The notes under the pieces: generated by a model
What the model was told of the DNA's origin: nothing
Databases searched by the model: none
What the model saw: only the letters and a program-made list of their open reading frames with translations
Position numbers and translations under genes: made by a program
In this document: positions 1-11,539 of the stretch, in pieces
How the letters are laid out: the number at the start of each line of letters is the position of its first letter
Position numbering within the stretch: position 1 is the first letter of the stretch
Assembly (NCBI GenBank): GCA_954871525.1
Contig: OX940869.1
Span: forward strand, 10,191,001-10,255,000
Length of the DNA: 64,000 bases
Direction of reading: 5' to 3'
DNA from: Parietaria judaica
Lineage: Eukaryota > Streptophyta > Magnoliopsida > Rosales > Urticaceae

Positions 1-460
1 CCTCGACGAGGGCTTCAAAACCCCTCAAAAAAATTCGAGATCGGAAAATGACGCGGCGGTCGACGGCGGCGGCCGACGACGACGACGGCGAGGTGGCACC
101 ACCAACGGACTCTAATAGGCTTCACGAACATGATTCCGGTGTTAGTTTTCTCAAAATCTAACCGGAATGAAATAGATCTCGGGTTATGAAACCGAACCTT
201 ACGGCGACTATTCCGGCCAAACGCCACCACCTCCGGTCAACTTCCGCCCAGCATCTTGTTCACCACCTTGAGAGCTTTCCAACGGTACCAAGATCTCGTT
301 GATCGGAGCTCCGGTGACAGAGATATTACGAGCCGAAGTTTACTTGATGAGAGAGAGAGAGAGTTTGGAGTAGAGAGAGAGAGAGGGGGTTACGGGAGCT
401 GATGAGAGAGAGGGGGAAATGAGGTTCGATACCTCATTCTGACATTTCCTCATTTTTTTT

Positions 461-498
<38 letters not shown>

Positions 499-586
499 TG
501 AATGGGTATTACAGTGTACACCTTTGAAGTACTTAATAACATGACATATTTCTGAACTTGAAAAAAAATATTATTTGAGTTCTATA
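1..586. other. Unassigned spacer with GA-rich tract and AT microsatellite
   Basis: No supported gene. The first 340 bases are GC-richer and contain GAC/GGC triplet runs. Bases 345-420 are a GA-rich (GAGA) tract, and about 466-495 is an (AT)n microsatellite. The open frames here are short and compositionally biased. It may be a fragment of a dispersed repeat, but no termini are visible. Confidence 0.5.
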
Positions 587-1317
587 TGTTAGGTATATTT
601 TCTTTAGATGATGATAATTAGATAATGATAAATAAATTAAAGAAAAAATAATAGCGAATAAATTCAAAATACATATCGACGTGTTCTTGAATTTGATGAG
701 CATTGGCTTGTCGCTTTATCCGCAAAAAGGTTATTGATATCCTGTAAAAATAGAAAATTATTAGCGATTCCCGAGACACGTTGGACGCTCTCCTTAAAGC
801 TTGATTCGTCTCCTCTATTTGCTTAAGGTTCGTTAGGTGATTAGCTTCCCATGATATAACAGGACGACCGCAAACTTTGTAGCACTTCGAAGTCCGTCAG
901 CGAACGGAATATTCTTGAACTTCGAAAGACTCACGACAAAGAAACACTGGGAAGCATGAAAACTGAATTTGCGGAATGAAAAATTCATAAGCAAATTCAA
1001 AGTCTTTGGAGTTTCCGGAACTTGGTTTTGCAATCATATGTCAAAGGGGGTCGAGGTCATCTTCAATTTATAGATGCCGTATGGAGACAATGAATCAATT
1101 CTATAACTGTTAATAATAAATTGCAATTATTTCGAAACGTAATAATTGAATTCAATATTCACAACGGTCATAATCAATATGACCTTTTACATAACGTTCA
1201 AACGATCAAATGTATCCCGGTACTTGAAGAAAACTTTCATCTCGAGTGTTCGACGTTCCAACTTCCACCCCACTCAATGATATCTCAATTTTAATTTAAA
1301 TGTAATATTTTTCAACA
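587..1317 (-). mobile_element. Solo LTR, same family as the LTR at 41350-42076
   Basis: The segment begins TGTT and ends CAACA. It is collinear over its whole length with the better-bounded solo LTR at 41350-42076 (731 versus 727 bp); shared blocks include the stretch around 765-960 and the terminal 200 bp. A TATA-like CTATAAATT is read only on the minus strand (near 1060-1070), so the LTR probably points left. The flanking 5-mers (ctata and ttatc) match at only three of five positions, so the target duplication has decayed or the ends are slightly misplaced. No internal retrotransposon sequence is attached. Confidence 0.7.
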
Positions 1318-1732
1318 TTATCCCGTATAAAATAAAAACTTAAGATTAAATAGAAACTAAAATTCAAATTTAACTATTTTGGGTATTTAAAATTAAATGT
1401 TTGAGAATATGTTTCCTTATTACAATATATATATATATATATATATATTATATTTACCGCAATTATCACTCAAAAAGCAACTATAAACCGTGAGAATAGA
1501 TTTGTGAATGAATAATGGTTTATTTCTAGTAAACTTCAGGTAAAAGAAATCTGAAGCAGGAAAAGAAAAAAACAGACAGAAACAGAAAGCAGTTCCATAT
1601 TAATCCCAACAGCTGTTTCGGAGATCTATTAATTCCCAGCCACACCTTTCTCTCTCAACATCTGCCTAATCCTCTCCCAATCAATCTCTCTGCATGCATG
1701 CATGCATCAATCACCCACCACAACAAACCCCA

Positions 1733-2743
1733 ATGTCGTTTAACCGCTCGTCGCGATCGCAGTCGCTCAACCAGCCGCCGCCGCTGGCCGAGAAGCTCAC
1801 GGAGGAGCCGGTCACCTCGCGCACGGCGCAGAGCACCGTCACCTCCATCTACATGGCCAGCATCTCCGGTCAGTGGCGCCGCGCAACCGTCACCTGGTGC
1901 AAGAATCTCATGCACCATTTCTTCACCATCACCGTGCACGACGCCCCTGATGGAGGCGGCGGTGGCAGCGTATCGGCCTGCGGGAGCAGCTTCTGCAAGA
2001 TCGACCTCAAGCCGTGGCACTTCTGGACCAAGAAGGGGTACAAATCGTTTGACCTGGACGGAGCCACCGTCGAGGTTTTTTGGGACATCCGGGCCGCGAA
2101 ATTCTCTGGCAACCGGCCCGAGCCGTGCTCGGATTTCTACGTGGCGCTCGTGTGCGAAGAGGAGGTTGTTTTGTTGATCGGCGATGGGAAGAAAAAGGCG
2201 TTCAAGCGGACGAAATCACGGCCCGCGATCCTCGAACCGGTGATGCTGTGCAAGAAGGAGAACGTCTTCGGGAAGAAGTGCTTCACGACGCGGGCGAAGT
2301 TTGATGAGCGGAGAGGGAAGGAGTGTGACATCGTGGTGGAAACGACATCATCGTCGGCGTTCGGTCCGGGGGTCGGATCGGGGTCCGGGGCGGGGGCAAA
2401 GGACCCAGAGATGTGGATCAGCGTGGACGGGATCGTAGTGGTGCACGTGTGGAACCTGCAGTGGAAGTTCCGGGGGAACCAGACGGTGGTGGTGAACAAC
2501 CAAACGGTGCAGGTGTTGTGGGACGTGCACGATTGGATATTCGGCGGGATCGGGATTGGCGGGGGGCGAGGGTTGTTTATGTTCAAGCCGGGGGCGGTCG
2601 CGGTGGAAGGCCTGGGCGGGGAGGGGGAGAGGGAGGGGAGCGCGCACGGGAGCGAGGGCGGGAGCGTTTACTACACGGCGGCGGCCGCGGGGTGGAGCGG
2701 CGAGCAGTTCTGCCTATTTCTGAGCGCGTGGAAGATGGATTGA
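1733..2743 (+). CDS. DUF868 family protein, single exon
   Basis: A 336-residue intronless reading frame encodes a plant DUF868-family protein. The family is plant-specific, and its members are uncharacterised or weakly linked to stress responses; no catalytic role is known. The N-terminus has a Ser/Gln/Pro-rich lead, followed by the family-typical block with TSIYMA, W(C/K)NLMHH and HDAPDG, then the IDLKPWHFW and VEVFWD(I/V)RAAKF motifs, and a late block with HVWNLQWKFRGN and VLWDVHDWIF. A Gly-rich low-complexity insert lies near residues 205-222. An upstream in-frame ATG at 1694 would add 13 His/Pro-rich residues. The ATG at 1733 (MSFNRS) is preferred because related proteins normally begin this way and 1694 sits in a GCAT repeat. 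The gene is markedly GC-richer than its AT-rich flanks. It appears intact; the domain call is by recognition. Confidence 0.85.
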   Translation: MSFNRSSRSQSLNQPPPLAEKLTEEPVTSRTAQSTVTSIYMASISGQWRRATVTWCKNLMHHFFTITVHDAPDGGGGGSVSACGSSFCKIDLKPWHFWTKKGYKSFDLDGATVEVFWDIRAAKFSGNRPEPCSDFYVALVCEEEVVLLIGDGKKKAFKRTKSRPAILEPVMLCKKENVFGKKCFTTRAKFDERRGKECDIVVETTSSSAFGPGVGSGSGAGAKDPEMWISVDGIVVVHVWNLQWKFRGNQTVVVNNQTVQVLWDVHDWIFGGIGIGGGRGLFMFKPGAVAVEGLGGEGEREGSAHGSEGGSVYYTAAAAGWSGEQFCLFLSAWKMD

Positions 2744-3175
2744 TCGATCGAATCTAGGGTTGTGGAAATGCATTTTGATATATTATTACCATGTGATGCA
2801 TGGCCAATGTACAACTCGATCGCTGCATGCATGCCTTTGATCGGGGGTTGATTATTTTTCAACATTAGATGATGATGATGTGTTGTTATACATGGAAATA
2901 TGATCGTTGATATCAAATTATTAGTATGTATGTATAGACGTACTCATCAACTTATATGATAATACAACTCAGTGCCTTTGATCGGGGATTAATTATTCTT
3001 CAATGTTATACATATATATATATATACATATATATATACATGTGCATCATCATATAGTACGCATGATTCATAGACCAACTATTTCATTATGAATTTTCCT
3101 TCTTCTTTGTGTTGATGATAGCACTGCTTAGATCGTTGACCCGTTCATGATGATTGATGATTCAGCTCTCCTAAA

Positions 3176-3220
<45 letters not shown>

Positions 3221-3529
3221 AGTTTTAAAATTTCGCGAATTTCCATGTGAAATTCGTGCGAAATTCGTTTTTCGCAGGTATGCGGTTCGAAAACCCTTTC
3301 GTTTCTCTTTGGTTTTACCAAATTTCGCGAAATTTTGCGAAATTCGCATGGGCACGGGTGTGGAAAATCTTTTAGTGTAAAAATTGCGAAATTTGGATGG
3401 AATTTCGCTAAAAATTATACTTTTGGTAGATTTTGGCAAAAATACCAATTAAACTTTCGGCAAAAATAATTATACTCACACAAGAGCACCCCACCCCGGC
3501 CCGGCCGGACGGGCGCGCGCGTGTGGTGG
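2744..3529. other. AT-rich spacer with TA microsatellites and a GCGAAATT-rich block
   Basis: No gene is supported. It holds the DUF868 3' flank, (TA)n tracts near 3008-3038 and at about 3179-3219, and a 3225-3420 block rich in repeated and inverted copies of gcgaaattcg. The block may be a degenerate MITE, but no target duplication was found. Confidence 0.45.
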
Positions 3530-3895
3530 TGTAACATTTGTGTGAGTTCTCCTCCATCCACAAAATCCTATGACCCAAAGGGCCCAAGCCCTTGTCCCTA
3601 ATATTTGGTATATAAACATCACTAAACTCTTATCATCTATCAATGTGGGACTTTTTGTTATTCAACTAATATCACACATTCACACTTAACATACACATAC
3701 ACTTCACCTAATAATTTAACTTAATATTATACACTTCAAATAATATTATACACTTAGCATACATATTAACTTCACCTAACATACATATACGCTTAATATA
3801 CATATTCATTTAATATTATACACTTCAACTAATATTAAATTTGTTAACATACATATACAATTAACATGCATATTCACTTAATATTACACACTTAA
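3530..3895. repeat. LTR-like segment followed by degenerate short tandem repeats
   Basis: Bases 3530-3668 start TGTAACA and contain a TATATAAAC box and an aatgtgggac motif, resembling a small LTR or TRIM end. From about 3665 to 3895 the sequence is a degenerate tandem array of the theme acttaacatacatattcac / ttaatattatacacttcaa. The repeat nature is visible; the LTR assignment is weak. Confidence 0.4.
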
Positions 3896-4052
3896 TTATA
3901 TATATATATTATATATATAATATTGTTGGTTTTGGCTTTACACGTTTACAATTGAATATTGCATGCTAGCTCGTAATACCTAATCGGAAAAATTCGGTAC
4001 TAAAATAACACGGTTAATAATATTTGATAAATATATATGATAGATCAGCAGT

Positions 4053-4228
4053 AGGGCTGCTGCCTGCCAAGTACATTACCCGGTTTTTATTTTTCATTAC
4101 CCAGAACAGAATCCTGGGTAGTGAGATTTTTGGACCCAAAATCGGAACTAGAATTCGAGTTACTAACTGGTTCCGGCCGGTATTTCAATCTGCCTAATTT
4201 CTGGTTCCGAGTATTTTGTACATCCCTA
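4053..4228. mobile_element. Degenerate hAT-type MITE (candidate)
   Basis: The ends read TAGGGCTG and (reverse complement) TAGGGATG, close to the TAGGGGTG ends of three better-supported hAT elements in this window. Flanks share agatcag (agatcagc before, agatcagg after), a blurred 8-bp duplication offset by two bases. The interior is rich in ggttccg-type motifs. Degenerate, hence low confidence. Confidence 0.4.
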
Positions 4229-5345
4229 AGATCAGGTATCATGATTGCGGTAAAAATGAACTCGTCGATCATGGAATAACACGTTGTAATGCTATTTTTT
4301 ATTCAATTGTTAACGGGATTGTTAGCTATTAAGAATTAGCTCGTCGTCTCTGAGAGGGTAAGCGAGTAGCACGGTTATAAGTAAAATGAGGCACAGAAAT
4401 TTTTAAAGAAGTTCAATCCGGGTTTGTTACCGACTACGAGCTATGATCTTAGACAATAATTGAATATAGTACAGATGATTAACAAATTCACAATAGTAAG
4501 CTAGTTGGGAATATTATTTCGGATGGATTCAACTCTTTCTTATTTCCTTCTCAAATTCGGAAAAATACAAATACAATCTTATTAATTAAACTATGTTTCT
4601 ATTTATTATCTTTACCAAAAAATATTGCAATATGTTATCCGCTGATATTTTTTTTTTATTTTTTTCTTAATTAATTGATTCAGTAACTATTGTTATTCGG
4701 TGGGTAAATTATGTCATTTTTCCCGTAGTTTCACATATTATTTAAGTCGCTTTATCTATGTGGTTGTTATGGGGTAATTTTGTAAAGGCTATTTAATAAA
4801 GGAAAATAATTTAGTTAATTATTTTTTTATTAAATAAATCTATTTTTATTTACCAAAACGCCTTTCGGAGGCCCGTTTTCACAAAACAGAGTATCCAGAT
4901 GTTCCTAAAAATATCGAGATACCCAAAAAAAGTCATAGAGTTTGTAAAATTTGGCCTCGGGACACTCCCGGGACCGTAAAACAGGCCTGGGAGCACCCCG
5001 GGTGAGCCCCACAGCCGCTGCCACGTGTCACGCTGCCCCTGGAGGCCAGCCAAGGGCGAACTTGCCCCCGCCACATGTCACTTGCCCCTTCGGGCTCACC
5101 AAAGGTCACCGGGGACTAAAATGAACTATATAATTTTACCCCAGGGACCACCCGGAGTAATTTATAATCACGTTTTAGTCCTCCGACTCCCCTATAAATA
5201 GAAGCTCCGGTTTCACTAAACGGTAACTCATTCAAACTCGATTCTCACCACGGGAACTCATCTAAAACTCTCTCTACTCCCTCTAAAACTCGCCTCCCCT
5301 CAAATATCACTCTAATGTTGAGCGTCAGAGGTGAATCAGGGGGTA

Positions 5346-5362
5346 CCCCCCCCCCCCCCCCC
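5346..5362. repeat. Poly-C tract, 17 bases
   Basis: Seventeen consecutive cytosines follow gggta. Such tracts are hypermutable and often mis-sequenced, so the exact length may be an assembly artefact. Confidence 0.9.
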
Positions 5363-5404
5363 GGTTCTCCCTGACCTCGGGTGTTGTTTTGTCCAGGTTC
5401 TGAG

Positions 5405-5860
5405 AGCGAGAAATCACACTAGAGCGGAAGCCCTGGGGAAATTTCCGGTGTCGATTATGATCCCCCTGTTAGGACTTGTTCTACTTGGTGTTCGTGCTAT
5501 CTCTCAGTCTATTATCTCTAGCGGATATACCGACTTTGCGGATAAACCGAAGACCGGTATCAGGCCCCACGATACAGGCCGAGGAGTCTAAATCTCCGGG
5601 AATTATCCGAAGGTCTTAAACACGGAGAGGTTCACAAAAGGCGGAAGCCCTGGAGAAAATTCTGGCACGATCTAAGACTCTCCTTGCCAATGTTCTAGAT
5701 CCGTGAGGTGCTCGTTCTATCCACTAGTCTTGTATCTCCGGCAGATATACTGACTACGTGGATAGACCGAGGACCCGGATCTGTCTCCGTGACGCCGGTT
5801 GAGGGTCTGGTCCACCAGGGTTCACTGGAAAGTCGATATTGTGATCCCCCCTACACAGTA
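5405..5860. repeat. Imperfect direct duplication of about 225 bp
   Basis: Shared blocks occur in the same order twice: a gcggaagccctgg block at 5428 and again at 5641, then a gttct/gtgctatc...tctcc/tagcggatata block near 5490 and again near 5713. Copies differ by many substitutions. Confidence 0.6.
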
Positions 5861-6375
5861 GTCAGGAATCCGTTTTGGTGTCCCGAACCTGTAATCCGGG
5901 CCAGGCCAAGTCCTGGCCCTATTAGCGATAGTAGTGAAGTTTACCACAGATTTCTGGTCCTGAGTCAGTGGAGGGTCCGTTTGACTCGAAAGTCCAGGAG
6001 CCCAAGCCCGATACTCATAAAAAGTCAACAAGATGACATTGGGCCCGGCCCAACACGAGCAATTGGGCCGCTGAATGTTTGAAGCATTTTTCTGCATCAA
6101 CAGTCGTTTAACATATTTCTGTCTTTTTTCCATATACATCTTTTGAGACGTGACATGGTTTCAACTCTTTCTGTCGTTTTAATAATTACATAGTTTTTCA
6201 TGGTAATGCCGTTTGTAACATATATACATAATGTCGTTTTAAAAAACAAGGCTGATAAATAATATTGGCTTATCCAGGCTGTACTTTTGCATTTAACATT
6301 TATTTCGTTTGATTTCGTGTCGTTTGTGATACTCTCTGTAATCTCCTTTAGTTTTTAACTTAACATAATTATAAA

Positions 6376-6665
6376 TGGGTTGACTTTTTGAGACCGAGCT
6401 GGGTTGATTTTTCCAGAGCGGGCCCGAGTTGAATTCTTAAACCAGGACCAGATTGAATTTTCCCGAACAGAGTCGCTCCTGACTTTTTTAAAAAAAATTA
6501 TAATCATAAAAAAACAGGCTCAAGTTGACTTTTTGGAGCAGGTCAAAGTTGACCATATGGGCCGAGCTCATGTTTACTTTTCTCGAGCGGGTCAAAGTTG
6601 AATTTTTAGACCGCGCTCAGGTTAATTTTTTTGAGTGGGCCCGAGTCTATTTCATGGGCGTTCTT
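6376..6665 (+). repeat. Degenerate minisatellite, about 30-bp unit
   Basis: The theme gcccgagttgacttttcgagc recurs at least eight times with strong variation (for example near 6410, 6440, 6520, 6545, 6570, 6595, 6620 and 6645), with an A-rich interruption at 6486-6514. The long open frames across it come from the repeat and are not regarded as genes. Confidence 0.6.
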
Positions 6666-7839
6666 GGATTTATTATGGATTGGGCCGTCACTTTTATAGT
6701 TTTCAGGAAGCACCCGTAACAAGCACTATGCAAAAGAATTAACCAATGTCTAGTAAGAAGTGCACGGCAATATGCAACGCCTTAGTTTTGTCGGCTTTAG
6801 ATACTTTTATTGTTATTTTTCACTTTCCACTTCTGTCGTTTCAATGGGTAGATACTTGTACTGCAATTAACTCTTAATTTAAATTGTTTACAAAAAAAAA
6901 AAACTCTTAATTTAAATTATTTATTAGTAGAGGACTTGCTAACACGTTAACTAACACAAGTTTGTATAGTTCAATTACTTACGCCGTTTTCACACTTTAT
7001 CAAAGTTCGGCTACTTTTGCCACTAATACCCTTTTAATATATTCCTCTTCCTTCCCCAAAACCGTAATTTTCACCATCTCTTCTCTGATTTACATCGCCG
7101 CCGTATCGCCGCCGTGTTCAAGAGGTTCGTTCTCTCCTCTCTCAGGCGTAGTGTATTCTCTCCGACTCGTCCAGTTACTTTCTTCCTTTTCATTTATTTC
7201 TTCAGTTCAGTCTATTGCTTTTTGGGATCTCCATTTCATTGCCTTCTGGGTTTTCTCTCTCGCGTATGTGCTTATCCTGCGATGAATATGAATCATGGAT
7301 TTCTTGTGTTGTTGTGGTTAGACACCAAGCCCTCTAACTGTTTGATGAAAGACCTAACCGTAGAATCCCGCTAAATTAATAACCTCGATAAAATAAGTCC
7401 CGACTCTAACTAACTAACATGACTTAATTTTTCCTTGATATATTAATAACCTCGATTAAAAAACATAATTTTTATATGTCGTCTCGTTTCTGTAAGGTTT
7501 GTGCCTCATTTTAAACACTCTTAGCTAAGTACCAATCTTGTTATTGGTTTTGAGAGTTCGTCTGATTTTAAATCTAAGGAAATAGGTTTACCTGTTGTCC
7601 TTCCTAATAACCGGTGCTCAATAACTGAGCTCTCGTTTTTGAGATACCATGGATTCCAGATGAAAAAAGACCGGGTCTTGGACCCGGTTAGAATCCGAGC
7701 TATAGGACTATAGTGTAGGGGTTGGAAGTGAATCTGAATTTTTCATGTTTCGGTGTTTTCCACCTTTTGCTATCGACAATTTGGCATAATAAATGGGAGT
7801 AAGGAAAGACACGATTGTTTGGGTTTTCAGAAGTAGAAA

Positions 7840-8555
7840 ATGGCGTTGAGAGGTGTTTGGCAACTTCAGAAACTGGTTGTTAATTACTGCGACTGGGGAG
7901 GCAGTAGCAGGGGAATCAGGTACGTATTACGTTTGAGTCAACTGTCTTTAAACTTTGTACGGTTGAGTTTAAATCAAGAATTTTTCTTAGTGAGTACGTG
8001 CTAAAAGTTGATGCTTGTTTGATACTTATTTACATATTATTTGCGTCAGCCTCTTTAGTGTCTGCTTAGCTCGGTTTTGCTGCAAATTATTGAAAAGAGG
8101 AATGCTGCTATAGTTCTTATGTGTCTTTCTCGGCATAATTTTTTAGTTGTTGCGAAAATTCATTTTAGGGCATTTATGGAGTCCCAGTTACCGGCTTTCA
8201 AGGAGAGTAATCCCCAGCTAGAGGTGGTTACCGAACTCATCCGCGGCCAGCATCCACATCTGAAGGGATTATACAGTGAGATTCCTCTCTTTCTCACACC
8301 GACATGCGCTTAAAACACAAACACGAACAATGTCGGTTTCCTCTTTGTTCTAATTGACGGTTGGCTTGGTTGAAATTGACAGAGAACAAAAGTCAACGGG
8401 TTGTGTGCGTGAGGAACATGGATCCGGAAGAGGTTCTTCAGTATGCCACAAGACTTAGAAACTCGCTGGGAAGGAAAGTGGTGAAGCTGAGGACGAGGCA
8501 TGTAACGAAACACTCGAGTGTACAAGGTACCTGGTCCACCGATGTCAGATTTTGA
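7840..8555 (+). CDS. Mitochondrial ribosomal protein mL43 (L51/S25/CI-B8 family)
   Basis: Three coding exons, 7840-7919, 8169-8275 and 8383-8555, all with GT-AG borders and codons split across both junctions, give a 119-residue protein. It is the plant protein of the L51/S25/CI-B8 thioredoxin-like-fold family, a component of the mitochondrial large ribosomal subunit. Visible family blocks are the N-terminal MALRGVWQLQKL, YCDWGGSSRG, the QLEVVTELIRGQHPHLKG stretch, and a basic C-terminus with RLRNSLGRKVVKLR and TKHSSVQGTW. The start at 7840 matches the N-terminus I recall for this family. The AG at 7829-7830, just before aagtagaaaATG, together with a leader-like sequence at 7083-7135 followed by gttcgt, suggests a 5'UTR intron. 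The gene looks intact and is likely a single-copy housekeeping gene. Confidence 0.93.
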
Positions 8556-9524
8556 AAGAGCTCCTCCTTCTCCATGTACCAACGATGTTACGCCCTTTGA
8601 GATTTGTTCAGTTTGCCGAGACCTCAATAAATATCATATTCTGGGATTTGAATTTCGGATCCTTTATTTTCCGTGCTCCTTTCTAGTTTGTATGTCGAAG
8701 GCTCACCGGTTTTCGAATTGGTAGAACTGATAAGGATTAACCTTAAAATGATGATTTCTTGAGCATGTAAAAACATTAGAAGAAACAGCGTGGTATTTTG
8801 ATTTCGCAAAAGCTGTTTTCAATTCACTGCCCAAGTTGATCTTGCTTGATGACGTCGCCCCGCGTAAGGAAACGCGTAGGTAAGTCGTGTTTTCACTAAT
8901 TGCGGACATACGAAGTGCTGAATCGACAACTAGAAACGTCAACATATATTGCAGTTCCTGCAAGAGAAGGTCAATTCATTTATTATAATATCTACCAAAT
9001 TTTTTCTACGGCGAAACTCGATTTTCTTAGTTAGTTAATAGAGACATGATACTTTGGGCAATTGATGTTGTCGTTCTCCTTTTAAATATATGTACTTTCT
9101 TCTGAAGCTAAACTGGGTAGAGAGTCCTGCATAACAAAAGTGATATTATAGCTACCTATTAAGTCTCCTGTCGCCGGAAAATAGCTTCCACGGGCTCCGG
9201 GATAGACTTTGCGCCGACTGGCTCCTCCATATTGACTATGTTGTGATGGTTGCAGTATTTGTGGTTGAAAAGGCGATGAAATTTTATTGGGATAACATAT
9301 AGCAAGTGCAATTCTACATTTGTTGTTCAACGTTTTTAGAAGATATCGAGTTTGGTTCTTTGGAGGTTACGGGCTCGCTTGTTCAAATGCATCCGTTTTG
9401 TGGAAGTTATTAATTTCATAGTGTCTCGTATCATTAGACAGAGAACTTTGTTATGTTCTCTTAGTTCACTTAGCGAGATTTTGAGTCTCCATCTTTAATT
9501 AAGGAGAAAATTTATTTAAAAAAA
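8556..9524. other. mL43 downstream region and spacer
   Basis: No coding sequence, repeat family or transposon terminus was recognised. The first 200-300 bp probably include the mL43 3'UTR. Short open frames on both strands lack any recognisable domain. Confidence 0.5.
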
Positions 9525-9876
9525 TAAAAGTTGTAATCAAGCCGGAAGATATATTAAGGGTGTCGTGTGATCCACAAATACTTATTTTATATGAGAAATT
9601 GTAAAAATTATTATTTTTTATTTATCACTTTATTTTATTAATCTCTAACTTTATAATTATAAAATTAATTTTTGATGTCAATTTACTATATCATGAAAAA
9701 AATAGTTTATACATTTTATGATGTCATAAACTGTCAAAAAATAATTAGTTTAAGAATTATAAAGCTTGATTATTGAAAACAAAAATAATAATAAATATAT
9801 CGGTCGGTGGCTTTGAGGACGAGGACATAGCTACTTTTGACTCATAAGCCATTAATATAAAAACCAGACCACATAG
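9525..9876 (+). promoter_or_regulatory. Remnant upstream block shared with the intact P450 gene
   Basis: Two stretches match sequence upstream of the intact P450. About 9529-9578 (aatcaagcc...gtgtcgtgtgatccac) corresponds to 25797-25838. The attagccattaatataaaaacca-type stretch at about 9840-9865 corresponds to 25903-25925. The duplication that produced the two P450 copies therefore included roughly 400 bp of 5' flank. An extra AT-rich segment (about 9590-9780) separates the blocks here. Confidence 0.6.
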
Positions 9877-11001
9877 TAGGGGTGTAACCGGAGCAGATAT
9901 TCGGTATCCGGATCCGGTTTTCGGATAGTGAAAAATCAATATTCGTATCCAGTTCCAAAAATTCGGATATCCGGATACCTATTTTTCATAACCCGGTTTT
10001 AGTATCTGTATCTGGTTTTGAATCTGGATCCAGATTTTTATCTGGATACGATTATAAATAATAATAATTAAAAAAAAGATAAAACGTACATTATCTCAAC
10101 CATGTCATTTTAAGCATGACTTGGCTCAACCCATAGCAGAAATCTCGCGGGCAGAAACCTTCCTAACAGGAATTCCCCCACTAGAGATGGGTCCGACCAT
10201 AGATGCTCCCTAGCAGCAAGGGACCCGACTAGGGATGCCCCTACCAGAGATGCCCCTAGCAGAAATGAGGGAAAGCAAAAAAGCTCCTTAGCAGAAAAGG
10301 ACCCTAGTAGGATTCTCCCGGGCAGAAACGGGAAACGCCAGAAGTCAACATAAGCTATTCCAGGAAGGTGCCAAATTTGAAGAATAAGTTTCGAGATACG
10401 AGTTGGCTTCTTGATTTGATTTGATTTGATTTGGTTTCCCAGTTTGTTAGGGAACGTGTAAATGTAGAACATTTGATTGAGTTTATTTTAGGAAGTTAGC
10501 TAAGGTTACGTTTTTTGGTTTTCTATAAATACTAGTGTTATAAGTGTTTATTTTTTGTAACTCCATTATTGCAATTTTGGCTTTCGATTAATCAAAGAGA
10601 ATCCTTTCTCCCAAATTTATTTCTTGTTGTTCTTTGTTGTTCTTTGGTTTGCAGATCTTTTAATTGGAACCAACAAACCACCAAAAAATCTAGTGCATAT
10701 CTTGCCATTCTCAACCACCAAAAAATTGTACATCCCATTGTTTCAACCACCCAAACCGTATATTACAAAGGGCATCGAAGAGACAAAGATAAACCCTAAA
10801 ATATAAATGGAAAAAAATTAAAAAAATAAACCGAGTTTAAAACCTGATATCCGGATTTTAAAATGCCAAAACCCGATATCCAAATCTGGTTCTAATCCGA
10901 ATCCAGATATCTGTATCCGGGTTCCGGATTCGGATTTTAAATTCGGATACGGATGCGGATACGGATTTTTATCTGGTTTCCGGGTTTTATTTACAGCCCT
11001 A
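9877..11001. mobile_element. Non-autonomous hAT element interrupted by a solo LTR
   Basis: Terminal inverted repeats TAGGGGTGTAA (9877) and TTACAGCCCTA (to 11001) match at 10 of 11 positions. They are flanked by 8-bp target duplications ccacatag (9869-9876) and ccacatgg (11002-11009), one mismatch. The interior is rich in cggatatccgg and ggttttcgg motifs and encodes nothing. A 573-bp solo LTR with its own target duplication sits inside. This nested pair lies within the upstream region of the dead P450 copy. Confidence 0.85.
10103..10675 (+). mobile_element. Solo LTR of the window's copia family
   Basis: It starts TGTCATTTTAAGC and ends GGAACCAACA, collinear with the LTRs of the copia element at 13382-19164. 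Shared features are the ctcaacccctagcag-like start, the ctataaatac promoter region at about 10522, and the gttctttgg...ggaaccaaca end. It is flanked by perfect 5-bp duplications aacca (10098-10102 and 10676-10680). No internal sequence remains, the signature of recombination between the two LTRs of a former full element. Confidence 0.93.
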
Positions 11002-11009
11002 CCACATGG

Positions 11010-11539
11010 CTGCTTTTGACTCATTATCTTTTCTTAGATAATTGCGACATAAAAATAAAAAAAAATATTTGTACTTTAAATATTAGAAGCACATTTGATT
11101 ATTCCTAGTTTTTTTTTGGCATAAATACTTAATATTTTAGTTAGGGATATTTGCGGCACAAATATCAAAAGTGTTTGAAAAATCAACGTTAAATACCAAT
11201 TTTTTATCATAGCCGGACAAAATACCAGTTTTTTTTTTCTTTCTCTTGCGTTATATAGAGAGGTACCTAAAAACCCTCCAAGAAAGGTATCTTTCTAGAA
11301 CTATAACGTGAGAGAAACAAAGAATATTTAACGTTGGTTTTTCAAACACTTTAATTATTTGTGTCGCAAACAATCTTTTTATTTTCTGTATAATTTTGAG
11401 TCTCCGTCACTAAATGAATAGTAAATGGTTAATTTATGTCAAGTGTACGACACATGTCAATTTCTCACGGAACACGCGGAATTTTTGATGGAGTACTTAG
11501 GTAACATACGAGTAGGTATTTGTGGTGCACTCGATGTTC
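11010..11539. other. AT-rich spacer
   Basis: No gene or terminus recognised. Two segments (about 11150-11190 and 11310-11355) are inverted relatives of each other around the phrase tgtttgaaaaatcaacgtta, which hints at a small decayed MITE, but ends and target duplication were not established. Confidence 0.4.

Larger units (their letters stand above)
4740..6102 (+). mobile_element. Probable gypsy-type LTR relic
   Basis: A GC-richer block has a promoter-like CCTATAAATAG at about 5190, a following C/T/A-rich leader and a 3' boundary ending TGCATCAACA (about 6102), as expected of a long LTR. It contains an imperfect tandem duplication (5405-5860) and a C17 run. Neither the 5' boundary nor a target duplication could be fixed, so the limits are approximate. 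No coding domains were found. Confidence 0.35.

Noticed and set aside
15..230. 71-codon minus-strand frame with Arg/Pro-rich sequence
   Set aside because: Low-complexity GAC/GGC triplet composition; no domain and no start context.
1655..2647. Several minus-strand frames opposite the DUF868 gene
   Set aside because: GC-rich shadow frames; only the plus-strand frame has family motifs.
3225..3420. Palindromic gcgaaattcg block as a MITE
   Set aside because: No definable ends or target duplication; reported only as a compositional block.
6962..7374. Overlapping hydrophobic frames upstream of mL43
   Set aside because: Probably leader and 5'UTR intron of mL43; the frames have no family motifs.
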